Source: Rhizobiales bacterium TNE-4 (GTDB taxonomy: Bacteria > Pseudomonadota > Alphaproteobacteria > Rhizobiales > Beijerinckiaceae). From it: a stretch of DNA of 64,000 bases. The stretch is from assembly GCA_019083985.1 (NCBI GenBank), contig JAHRCV010000005.1:62001-126000 (forward strand), read 5' to 3'. The position numbers and the translations under genes are program-made. Positions 35,623-43,549 of the stretch are shown piece by piece (position 1 is the stretch's first letter; each line of letters begins with the position of its first letter). Below the pieces are notes generated by a model. The model was not told where the DNA came from and searched no databases. It saw nothing but the letters and a program-made list of their open reading frames with translations.

Positions 35623-35895
35623 ATGATGAGCGAGAAAGACTTTGCAGCCATCGAGGAAGCGGTGCTGTCGACCGCCCGCGGCCGCTGGTTTCTGGCTGAG
35701 TATGCCCGCCGCATCCGCGCCGGCGAGACCGACCGCATCCTTCTGGCCCTCGCGGGCCTGGCCGCCCGGCTCGAAGCGACTGGGCCCCAGAATGCGCATG
35801 CGACGCTCCCAGCCAAACACGCCGACCCTTTTGCCATTGCATTGGCGGATATTGATGCGCTCCCTCTGACCGAGCGGCTGAGACTGACGGGCTAG
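35623..35895 (+). CDS. small conserved alphaproteobacterial protein of unknown function
   Basis: A 90-residue soluble protein. It opens with MMSEKDFAAIEEAVLST and continues ARGRWFLAEYARRIRAGET, a segment I have seen at the start of many hypothetical alphaproteobacterial proteins. ATG 35623 has GGAGG seven bases upstream, a good site; an ATG three bases later is equivalent. The second half is Ala/Leu-rich with no motif. It is probably a real gene because of the ribosome site and the familiar N-terminus. No function can be offered. Confidence 0.7.
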   Translation: MMSEKDFAAIEEAVLSTARGRWFLAEYARRIRAGETDRILLALAGLAARLEATGPQNAHATLPAKHADPFAIALADIDALPLTERLRLTG

Positions 35896-35958
35896 CCATG
35901 CACGGAACAATGTACCGCCTCCCTGCATCGTGACTGGCGGCGCAAGGCTCGCAATGGT

Positions 35959-36894
35959 TTGATCCCCGCCCGAAAGGCGGTTCCGGCGTTGAATACGGTT
36001 CTTGGCATCTTCCTGAAAGTCGCAGCGACGCTGGTTTTCGCGTTGATGTCACTCACCGTGAAATGGCTGTCGAACGATTTCCCGACGGGCCAGCTCGTCT
36101 TTTTCCGTTCGGCCTTTGCGCTCATCCCGCTGATGATGTGGATTGGCTGGACCAGCGAACTACGCGATGCATTTTATACCAAGAATTTGAAAGGCCACAT
36201 TCTGCGGAGCCTTGCCGGTGTCGGCGGCATGTTCATGAGTTTCGGCGCGCTGCATTATCTGTCGCTGCCGGATGCCACCGCCATCACCTACATCACGCCC
36301 TTGTCAGTGACGGTACTTGGTGCCGTCTTGCTCGGCGAGACGGTGAGGGTCTGGCGCTGGACGGCCATCGGCGTTGGCTTCTCAGGCGTGCTCATCATGC
36401 TCTCGCCCTTTCTCGGCGCGAGTGGCGGCCCCGATGTCGCTTTCGGTGCCATGCTCGGATTGATCGGCACTGTGTTTTCAGCCTTTGCATCAATCGCGAT
36501 CCGCAAATTGTCAGGCACTGAAAAAACCGGCGCGATCGTGTTTTATTTCTCGCTCATCACGTCGCTGTCCGGGCTTCTCACCATTGGCTTCGGCTGGAAG
36601 ATGCCCACCACAACGCAATTTGGATTGCTCGTACTCGCCGGATTTTTAGGCGGCGTCGGCCAGATCCTGCATACGGCGAGCATTCGTTTTGCGCCGGTCT
36701 CGGTGGTTGCGCCCTTTGAATATGTCACGCTGATCTGGGCCACCTTGTTCGGCTATGTCGTGTTTGGCGATGTACCTGCACCCGCTGTTTTGATTGGTGC
36801 GAGTATCGTCATCGCTGCAGGCTTGTTCATCGTCTATCGTGAGAGGCAGCTCGGCATTGCTGAGCGACGCGCGCAAGATTCCACCGCAGAATAG
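35959..36894 (+). CDS. EamA/DMT-family transporter
   Basis: A protein of about 300 residues with ten membrane helices in two EamA halves. Typical segments are SLPDATAITYITPLSVTVLG, LLGETVRVWRWTAIGVGFSG and a C-terminal ATLFGYVVFGDVPAPAVLIGA. The start is uncertain: TTG 35959 (MIPARKA) is the longest; TTG 35989 is an alternative near the first helix. Substrate unknown. It lies four bases before the MFS gene and is probably cotranscribed with it. Confidence 0.83.
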   Translation: MIPARKAVPALNTVLGIFLKVAATLVFALMSLTVKWLSNDFPTGQLVFFRSAFALIPLMMWIGWTSELRDAFYTKNLKGHILRSLAGVGGMFMSFGALHYLSLPDATAITYITPLSVTVLGAVLLGETVRVWRWTAIGVGFSGVLIMLSPFLGASGGPDVAFGAMLGLIGTVFSAFASIAIRKLSGTEKTGAIVFYFSLITSLSGLLTIGFGWKMPTTTQFGLLVLAGFLGGVGQILHTASIRFAPVSVVAPFEYVTLIWATLFGYVVFGDVPAPAVLIGASIVIAAGLFIVYRERQLGIAERRAQDSTAE

Positions 36895-36898
36895 GCCG

Positions 36899-38110
36899 AT
36901 GCTGACGCCCCTCAACCGCGCCCTTCTCGTTCTGTCGGTGACACAGATCATCGCATGGGGCGCAATGTTTTATGCGATTGCGCTCTGGGGTCCGCGTATT
37001 GCCGCCGAGACAGGCTGGCCTGATCTTGTGATCTATGGCGGGTTTTCGTTAGCGCTTGTTGGCTCCGGCTTATGGTCGCCCTTTTTCGGTCGTCTCATTG
37101 ACCGCTATGGCGGCCGTTTCACAATGACGATTGGCTCGCTCATCAGTGCCGTCGGCCTCGCGCTTTTGGCCAGCGCACGCCACGAAATCATCTACGCGGC
37201 CGCATGGGCGATTATGGGCTGCGGCATGGCCGCATGCCTTTACGACCCCGCCTTCGCCACGCTCGCACGGATTTCTGGGGACGCACCGGCTCGCACACGG
37301 CGCGCGATTTCGTTTCTCACCTTGCCGGGCGGCTTTGCCTCAACCGTCTTCTGGCCGCTCACGCTCTTCCTGCTGCAATCCTTTGATTGGCGGCAGACGG
37401 CCTGGATGTATGCGGGATTTCTTTTGTTCATTTGCGCGCCGCTGCATCGCTTTGGCCTGCCCGGCCCACACGAACAAGAACCGCCACCCGCACCTGAAAA
37501 AGAGGGCAGCGAAACCCAGCCAGAAAAACCACCCCTGACCGACAAGAATGCGCGGCGAACCGCGTTCATCCTGTTTGCACTCGTCATCGCTGCGCATGGC
37601 TTCCCGACCTCGGCCTTGTCGGTCCATGTCGTGCGATTGCTCGATCTTCTCGGTCTGACTGAAGGCCAAGCGGTGGCAGCCGCCGCCTTGGTGGGCCCAT
37701 CACAAGTTGGCGCACGAATCTTGGAATTGCTGTTCGGCAGGCGGCTATCGGCGATCGGCCTTGGGCTTGTGGCCACTGCACTCCTGCCCGTCGCTTTCTT
37801 GATCCTGCTCGGCGTCACCGTCTCGCCTGGTGCGGCCATGATCTATGGCCTCGTCTATGGCGCTTCGAACGGGCTTGTGACGATCGCGCGTGGCATCGTC
37901 GCCCTCTCACTCTTCGGTCGCGAAGGCTATGGCCGCACCTTGGGGCTAATCGCGGCTCCCGCGCTCGCCATCAAGGCGGCAGCCCCGCCGGTCTTCGCCT
38001 TGGGACTGGCTGCTTTCGGCCCCCATGCAATGCTCTGGGTGTCACTCGCGCTCGCCTGCCTTGCCTTCGGTGCAATGGCGCTGCTGGCGAGCCATAGGGC
38101 GCGGGACTAA
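36899..38110 (+). CDS. MFS transporter
   Basis: A 403-residue, 12-helix major facilitator. The cytoplasmic loop after helix 2 reads GRLIDRYGGR, a version of the MFS A motif. A charged Pro/Glu-rich loop (about 195-225) divides the halves, as is normal. ATG 36899 begins four bases after the DMT stop; a longer frame from 36794 overlaps that gene and is discarded. The stop overlaps the end of the convergent ferredoxin gene by four bases. Substrate unknown. Confidence 0.83.
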   Translation: MLTPLNRALLVLSVTQIIAWGAMFYAIALWGPRIAAETGWPDLVIYGGFSLALVGSGLWSPFFGRLIDRYGGRFTMTIGSLISAVGLALLASARHEIIYAAAWAIMGCGMAACLYDPAFATLARISGDAPARTRRAISFLTLPGGFASTVFWPLTLFLLQSFDWRQTAWMYAGFLLFICAPLHRFGLPGPHEQEPPPAPEKEGSETQPEKPPLTDKNARRTAFILFALVIAAHGFPTSALSVHVVRLLDLLGLTEGQAVAAAALVGPSQVGARILELLFGRRLSAIGLGLVATALLPVAFLILLGVTVSPGAAMIYGLVYGASNGLVTIARGIVALSLFGREGYGRTLGLIAAPALAIKAAAPPVFALGLAAFGPHAMLWVSLALACLAFGAMALLASHRARD

Positions 38111-38421
38111 GCCTCAGGCGCCAGCGTGACAGTCAGCCCGTCGAGCTCGTCGGTATAGAGGATCTGGCAGGAGAGCCGGGAGTTCGGCTCGACGATGGGC
38201 AGTTGGTCGAGCTGGTTCTCTTCCTCGTCGCGGGCCGGAAACAGCTTGGGCAGCCATTCGGGCGCGACGAAGACGTGGCACGTGCCGCACTCAGCCGAAC
38301 CGCCACAGAGGCCTTCCATCGGCAGGCCCCAATCGCGGATGATTTCCATGATCCGCCAACCCTCAAGGGCCTCTAGCGTGTGGGTCTTGCCCTCACGATC
38401 GATCACATTGATCACGCCCAT
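38107..38421 (-). CDS. [2Fe-2S] ferredoxin
   Basis: A 104-residue ferredoxin with Cys39, Cys45, Cys48 and Cys85, the same spacing as the ferredoxin at 23288-23608 but a distinct sequence (LCGGSAECGTCHVFV, SRLSCQI). The start at 38421 (MGVINVIDREG) gives the family length; the open frame to 38682 overlaps the divergent regulator and is discarded. It is divergent from the XRE-cupin gene. Its electron donor and acceptor are not evident. The nearby cytochrome and molybdenum enzyme genes make a redox link thinkable. Confidence 0.88.
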   Translation of the reverse strand: MGVINVIDREGKTHTLEALEGWRIMEIIRDWGLPMEGLCGGSAECGTCHVFVAPEWLPKLFPARDEEENQLDQLPIVEPNSRLSCQILYTDELDGLTVTLAPEA

Positions 38422-38550
38422 TGGCGGTCGTCCCCGTCTTCCCCCGTCTGCCACGCCCCCATGGCTTGCATCTCCCGCAAGGAGCGTGAGAGAAGCAGAC
38501 GCAGCACGCATAGGCGGTCCGGCCGCCATGGGGAAGAGGTAATTCAACGG

Positions 38551-39168
38551 ATGGGCATCGAAGGCAAAGAGCGGACACGCGACCTTGAGACCGGGGCGCA
38601 AGCCCTGTCGGGCCAGCTCGGCAAGACGGTGCAGCGCCTGCGTAAGGCCTATAACCTGTCCCTGAGCGAGCTCGCCGAGCAATCCGGCGTCGCCAAATCC
38701 ATCATCAGCCAGATCGAACGCAACGAGACCAACCCGACACTCGCCACGATCTGGCGCCTATCGCAAGCGCTCGATGTCTCGATTGAACGCGTCCTCTCCT
38801 CGAGTGAAGACGAACCCTTCATCGAGAAAGTATCACGCGGTGATACGCCACTCCTCGTCTCTGACGACGGCAAGGTGAAACTCGCCATTACCGGTTGGAT
38901 CAAGACCGTCGAATGGCTGCAAACCTATGATGTCATCGCCGAAGCCGGCGGCGTGCTCGAAAGCGACGCTCATCAGCGCGGCTCCGTCGAAGCGCTTTCG
39001 GTGATGGAAGGCGAATTGGAAGTCGAGATCAACGGTGAAATCGAGACCGTGAAGGCGGGCGAGACCATCCGCTATCGTTGCGACCGACCACACATCGTCC
39101 GTAATGCGACGAAAAAACCCGCGCATGCAACGATGATCTGCATCCTTAAAGCAGCGGTGATGGACTAA
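38551..39168 (+). CDS. XRE-family transcriptional regulator with C-terminal cupin domain
   Basis: A 205-residue regulator. The N-terminal HTH is clear (LSLSELAEQSGVAKSIISQI, NPTLATIWRLSQAL), followed by a linker and a cupin domain (about 120-200; VLESDAHQRGSVEALSVMEG, VKAGETIRYR, RPHIVRNA). Proteins of this layout commonly control amino acid, polyamine or sulfonate metabolism and sense small ligands with the cupin. ATG 38551 is used; the longer frame starting at 38380 has no similarity upstream. Divergent from the ferredoxin gene (129-base spacer), which is the most likely target along with itself. Confidence 0.9.
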   Translation: MGIEGKERTRDLETGAQALSGQLGKTVQRLRKAYNLSLSELAEQSGVAKSIISQIERNETNPTLATIWRLSQALDVSIERVLSSSEDEPFIEKVSRGDTPLLVSDDGKVKLAITGWIKTVEWLQTYDVIAEAGGVLESDAHQRGSVEALSVMEGELEVEINGEIETVKAGETIRYRCDRPHIVRNATKKPAHATMICILKAAVMD

Positions 39169-39201
39169 CGCCTCATCACTATAAGGCGTCGATGATGGCG
39201 G

Positions 39202-40146
39202 TCAGGGCTTTTTCGGCCGCGGCGGCGTTTCAATCGGCGGCAGCGATTTGATGTAAACGGCCATCGCGGCACGATCGGCATCCGACAGACGCGATGTGTT
39301 TTTGATCACGGGCGCCATCGATCCACCGACGGAATCGTAATCCGGCGTAAAGCCCGTCTTCAGCAGTTCGGCAATATCGGACGCCGACCATTTTGCGAGC
39401 CCATTCGGGGCTTGCGTAATGTTCGGGACAAAACCCTTGCCTTCAGGATCAGGACCACCAGCAAATCGTTGCGACGGAATGATCGCACCCGCCGCATTGC
39501 GCGGTGAATGGCACTCGGCGCAATGGCCGGGGCCATTGACGAGATAGGCGCCCAAATTCCATTGCGCATCGCGCGCCGGATTTGGCGTGAACGGCTTGCC
39601 ATCCAGAAAAGCGAGCTTCCACAAACCCAATCCGCGCGTGATGTTGAATGGGAAATTCATCTGATGCGGTTTCGACGCATCACTGACTTTGGGCAGCGAT
39701 TTGAGATAGGCGTAAAGGTCCGCCACATCGTCCGGTTTCATCCGTTGATAGGATGTATAGGGAAAGGCCGGATAATAATGCCGCCCTTGCGGCGAGACGC
39801 CTTCGCGCATCGCGCGTGCAAAATCACCCAGCGACCAATTGCCAATGCCGACCGCGGGATCAGGTGAAATATTCGGCGCGTTCAACGTGCCAAAGGGCGT
39901 GTGAAACGCAAGCCCGCCGCCAAGTCGCGCACGATCATCCTGTCCCGGCGTCGCATGGCAGGATGCGCATCCGCTTGCATCGAAGAGGCGCGCACCATTC
40001 GCGAGATCGGGCGTGCGTTTGTCGGCTACGATGGTCGCACCGCGTGCCATCCGCCATGTCTCTGGGGCAGAGAGCAGATAGAAACCGAGCACGCCGCCAA
40101 GAGCGAGCGTGCCCAGCGCCAATCCAACGGCGACGCCGCGCCGCAT
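39202..40146 (-). CDS. diheme cytochrome c
   Basis: A 314-residue protein with an N-terminal membrane anchor or signal (about 5-25) and two cytochrome c domains. Heme sites are C60-A-S-C63-H64 and C209-A-E-C212-H213. Distal ligands are probably Met residues in later segments such as GGSMAPVI. This is the diheme type that accepts electrons from periplasm-facing dehydrogenases such as alcohol or aldehyde oxidoreductases. It follows the cytochrome c' gene by seven bases, in line with an operon of the molybdenum enzyme and two cytochromes. The Pro-rich C-terminus ends PRPKKP. Confidence 0.9.
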   Translation of the reverse strand: MRRGVAVGLALGTLALGGVLGFYLLSAPETWRMARGATIVADKRTPDLANGARLFDASGCASCHATPGQDDRARLGGGLAFHTPFGTLNAPNISPDPAVGIGNWSLGDFARAMREGVSPQGRHYYPAFPYTSYQRMKPDDVADLYAYLKSLPKVSDASKPHQMNFPFNITRGLGLWKLAFLDGKPFTPNPARDAQWNLGAYLVNGPGHCAECHSPRNAAGAIIPSQRFAGGPDPEGKGFVPNITQAPNGLAKWSASDIAELLKTGFTPDYDSVGGSMAPVIKNTSRLSDADRAAMAVYIKSLPPIETPPRPKKP

Positions 40147-40153
40147 AATGGCC

Positions 40154-40588
40154 TTAGCCCTTCTTCACACGATAGACTTCGTGGCAAGAGCCGCAATTCT
40201 TCAAGACATTCGGGAAGTTCGCTTTGAAGCTCGCCTCGTCCTTGATGGCCGACGCTGCCGCATTGGCATCAGCGGCGAATTTGTCGAACGCCGCTTTGAA
40301 GCCGGCAGCATCTTCCCAAATCTTCGGGGAAGCGGATGTATCACCACCCGTTTGCGTGCCAGCCGGATAGAGCCCCGGCATCGTCTTGGCCGAATCTGCG
40401 TAGATGGCGAGCGAGCGTTGCACCTTGGCGAGATCGAAAGGCTGTTCGCCCTTGAGCATCGCGCCCGGATCGCGCGTTGCGCCACCAACGGCCTTCATAA
40501 TGTCGCGACGCTGCGCAATCGCATCCTGCGCAATGACAGCACCAGCACCAAGCGCCAGAGCAAGACCAGCCAAAACAAACCGCTTCAT
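40154..40588 (-). CDS. cytochrome c-prime/c-556 family protein
   Basis: A 144-residue exported protein with a cleavable signal (about 1-20, cleavage near IAQ) and a four-helix cytochrome c' fold. The heme site is C-terminal, C132-G-S-C135-H136 followed by EVYRV, as in class II cytochromes. Met31 (RRDIMKAVGG) is the expected sixth ligand of the low-spin c-556 type. ATG 40588 has GAAGGGGA before it. It sits between the molybdenum hydroxylase and the diheme cytochrome genes and could carry electrons from the former. Confidence 0.9.
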   Translation of the reverse strand: MKRFVLAGLALALGAGAVIAQDAIAQRRDIMKAVGGATRDPGAMLKGEQPFDLAKVQRSLAIYADSAKTMPGLYPAGTQTGGDTSASPKIWEDAAGFKAAFDKFAADANAAASAIKDEASFKANFPNVLKNCGSCHEVYRVKKG

Positions 40589-40655
40589 ATCAAATCCCCT
40601 TCGAAGATCGCGTAACGCAGTGTCGTCACGCTTTATGTTGAAATCGTGAACGTCT

Positions 40656-42974
40656 TTACGCCGCCGTAGCAAGCTTGGCCTTGGCAATGATATCGAACAC
40701 GCGTTGTGGCGTCGCCGGCATATCGATATCACGCACGCCATAGGCGCGATCGAGCGCATCGACGATGGCATTCATCACCGCCGGGCAAGAACCGATGGAA
40801 CCCGCCTCGCCTGCCCCCTTGATGCCAAGCGGATTGGTTGTCGAGGGCACGTTCTTCGTCTCAAAATGGAAGGACGGCACATTGTCCGCGCGCGGCATGC
40901 AATAATCCATAAAGCTCGCCGTGATCAGCTGGCCCTGCTCGTCGAATACGACGCGCTCAAACAAAGCCTGTCCGACGCCCTGCACGATCCCGCCATGCAC
41001 TTGGCCCGCGAGCAGCAGCGGGTTCACCGCAATGCCGAAATCATCGCAGATCGTGTAGCGGACGATGTCCGTCACACCGGTATCCGGATCGATTTCAATT
41101 TCAGCGATATGAGTACCATTCGGGTAGGTCGCATCCGGCGGCACGAAATCGCCCGACGCCTTGCGCTTGTCTTCAGTCACGCCCGGCAGATTGGCGATCT
41201 CGGTGAAGGCGATGCGCTTGTCAGTCCCCACAACGCGCACAGCCCCATCGGCAATTTCAAGATCCTTCACGCTGGCTTCGAGCTTGCCCGACGCGAGTTC
41301 CTTGATCTTCTCCGACAGGTTCTTGGCCGCGATCGAAGTGGAGACACCACCGACGGGGATCGAGCGCGAGCCGCCCGTGCCATTGCCCGTCGCAACCACA
41401 TCGGTATCGCCTTGAATGACGCGGATCTTGTCGAGCGGCAAATCGAGATGCTGCGACGCGAATTGCGCATAGGCCGTCGCATGGCCCTGGCCGTTCGATT
41501 GCGTGCCGGAGAAGATCGTCACTGTGCCATCCGTCTCGAGACGGATTTCAACATCTTCGCCGCTGCCCCATGCCGTGCATTCGATATAGGTGGCAAGCCC
41601 AATACCCCGCAGCTTGCCATTCTTTTTCGACGCTTTCAGGCGATCCTTGAAGCCGTTCCAATCAGCCGACTGCATCGCTTGATCCATATGCTGGGCAAAA
41701 TGCCCCGTGTCATAGGTGCGGTCGCCAATCGGCGTCTTGTAGGGCATCTGTGCCGGCGTGATGAAGTTCTTCTTGCGGATCACATCGGGCTTGATGCCAG
41801 TCTCGCGCGAAACGCGATCGACAAGGCGTTCCAAAAGATACGCGGCTTCCGGACGGCCGGCACCACGATAAGCATCGACTGGCATCGTATTCGTATAGAC
41901 GCACCGCACACGCACATGGATGTGCTTGGTCGCGTAAACACCCGTCACCATGGTTGCGCCGAGATACGGAATATAAGGCCCGTATTGCGAGGCGTAGGCA
42001 CCGAGATTACCGACAATGTCGAAACGCATCGCCAAGAATTTACCGCTCTTGTCGAGCGCCACTTCAGCACGCGCCAGATTATCGCGACCCTGTGCATCGC
42101 CAATGAAATGCTCGCCACGGTCGGCAATCCATTTCACCGGGCGCTTCAAGCGCTTCGCCGCTTCCAGAACCAGCGGATATTCACGATAGGCAAAGGTCTT
42201 TGTGCCAAAGCCGCCGCCGACATCTGGCGTGATGACACGCAGCTTGTCAGGGGAAATCTTCATGCATTTGGCTGCCACGGTATCGCGCACACCGTGCACG
42301 CCTTGGCTTGAAATCGTCAGCGTGAATTGCTTTGTCGCAGCGTCATACTCACCAATGGCACCACGCGTTTCCATGTAATTGGTGATGAGGCGATTGTTCT
42401 CGATATCGATGGCAACGACGCGGTCTGCCTTCGCGAAAATGTCGTCGACCTTGGCCTTGTCGCCCATCTCGGTGTCGAGGGCGAGATTGTCAGGCGCTTT
42501 CTCCCACACATGATGGGCGCCTCTGGTGATCGCCTTGCGCAGATCAGCCATGGTCGGACGATCTTTGTAATGCACCGGAATTGCTTCCGCTGCATCCTTG
42601 GCCTGATCGATCGTCTCAGCGACGATAAACGCCACCGCATCGCCCACATGCTTCACCGTCTTTTTGCAAAGAACCGGTGTATGCGCGACGAAGCTTTGTG
42701 AGCCATCCTTGTTCGGTAAGGGCGCGAGGCACGGCACATCGCCGAGATGTTCGATATCGGCAGCGGTGAGGATAAGCTTGACACCCTTCATGCCGCGCGC
42801 GTCCGTGAGATCGCCAATATCGAAATCAGCATGCGCATGCGGGCTCCGCAGCACATAGCCGACCAGCGCGCGATCGGGCTGCACATCAGCAAGATACTGA
42901 CCATTGCCGGTAATGAATTTCTTGTCTTCGACGCGCTTGAGCGGCTGTCCGACACCGAACTTCTTGAGAGCCAT
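40656..42974 (-). CDS. xanthine dehydrogenase/CoxL-family molybdopterin-binding subunit, form II
   Basis: A 772-residue large subunit of a molybdenum hydroxylase. It shows GGGFG (253-257), the active-site loop AYRGAGR (368-374) and the catalytic Glu723 in KGAGEAG. AYRGAGR marks form II proteins; true CO dehydrogenases have the Cys-containing AYRCSFR. A substrate such as an aldehyde or N-heterocycle is therefore likelier than CO. The medium FAD and small [2Fe-2S] subunits normally encoded beside it are absent. Instead a rhodanese lies upstream and two cytochromes c downstream. No signal peptide is visible. Substrate cannot be deduced. Confidence 0.9.
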   Translation of the reverse strand: MALKKFGVGQPLKRVEDKKFITGNGQYLADVQPDRALVGYVLRSPHAHADFDIGDLTDARGMKGVKLILTAADIEHLGDVPCLAPLPNKDGSQSFVAHTPVLCKKTVKHVGDAVAFIVAETIDQAKDAAEAIPVHYKDRPTMADLRKAITRGAHHVWEKAPDNLALDTEMGDKAKVDDIFAKADRVVAIDIENNRLITNYMETRGAIGEYDAATKQFTLTISSQGVHGVRDTVAAKCMKISPDKLRVITPDVGGGFGTKTFAYREYPLVLEAAKRLKRPVKWIADRGEHFIGDAQGRDNLARAEVALDKSGKFLAMRFDIVGNLGAYASQYGPYIPYLGATMVTGVYATKHIHVRVRCVYTNTMPVDAYRGAGRPEAAYLLERLVDRVSRETGIKPDVIRKKNFITPAQMPYKTPIGDRTYDTGHFAQHMDQAMQSADWNGFKDRLKASKKNGKLRGIGLATYIECTAWGSGEDVEIRLETDGTVTIFSGTQSNGQGHATAYAQFASQHLDLPLDKIRVIQGDTDVVATGNGTGGSRSIPVGGVSTSIAAKNLSEKIKELASGKLEASVKDLEIADGAVRVVGTDKRIAFTEIANLPGVTEDKRKASGDFVPPDATYPNGTHIAEIEIDPDTGVTDIVRYTICDDFGIAVNPLLLAGQVHGGIVQGVGQALFERVVFDEQGQLITASFMDYCMPRADNVPSFHFETKNVPSTTNPLGIKGAGEAGSIGSCPAVMNAIVDALDRAYGVRDIDMPATPQRVFDIIAKAKLATAA

Positions 42975-43011
42975 GAGAATGCCCGTTCCTTACATGCGTA
43001 GTGATGACAGA

Positions 43012-43335
43012 TCAGAGACCGGTTTCGACGGGACCGCCTTGGCCAGCCCAATCGAGGAAACCGCCGGCGAGATGGGCGTGAGCGGGCAAGCCCGCCTCCT
43101 GCAAAAGCGCGGCTGCGGTCAGCGAGCGTTTGCCTGAACGACAGCTGAGCACCAGCTGGCGTCCGGCAAGGGCGGGCAGCGCGTCGGGATCGAGGGCGGA
43201 GAGTGGCAGAAGGATCGAACCGGGGATGTGGCCCGCGACCCATTCATTCTCTTCGCGAACGTCGACCAGCAGGATGGTGCCCTCATCGAGCCCCTCACGC
43301 ACTTGATCGACCGTCCAATCCTCGACTGCCTGCAT
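43012..43335 (-). CDS. rhodanese-like sulfurtransferase
   Basis: A 107-residue single-domain rhodanese with LLVDVREENEWVAGHIPGS and the active loop CRSGKRS (Cys65). It is cytoplasmic, 37 bases upstream of the molybdenum hydroxylase gene in the same orientation, so co-transcription is likely. Molybdenum hydroxylases need a terminal sulfido ligand on Mo, and a sulfurtransferase in the operon could in principle feed it, though XdhC-type proteins usually do so. It differs from the rhodanese at 6579-6977. Confidence 0.88.
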   Translation of the reverse strand: MQAVEDWTVDQVREGLDEGTILLVDVREENEWVAGHIPGSILLPLSALDPDALPALAGRQLVLSCRSGKRSLTAAALLQEAGLPAHAHLAGGFLDWAGQGGPVETGL

Positions 43336-43549
43336 TGGCTTACCCCGTAGTCTTGAGTCTTAGTCGATATTAGAGGATGCCACCGGCGCGTCCATGCCCA
43401 AACGTCGGCCCAACACCCTTCGTCACCGCCCGTTCTGACCTTTTTGCCGCGCCGCATGCTGTCATCCTAGCGCCGCGGCTCCGTTGCAGCGTCTGGAGCG
43501 CTGCTTTAGGGTCGCACCCGCTCTGAAACCCCGTGCTGCGCCCGTGCCG

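Noticed and set aside
39165-39195. Hairpin between the XRE-cupin and diheme cytochrome genes
   Set aside because: Only six base pairs (ACGCCT/AGGCGT) with a ten-base loop and no T-run; too weak to call a terminator.
40704-42311. 535-codon open frame antisense to the molybdenum hydroxylase gene
   Set aside because: No family likeness, and it overlaps a gene with complete active-site motifs.
40656-42974. Aerobic CO dehydrogenase (CoxL form I)
   Set aside because: The active-site loop reads AYRGAGR, lacking the Cys and Ser of form I, and coxS and coxM are missing.
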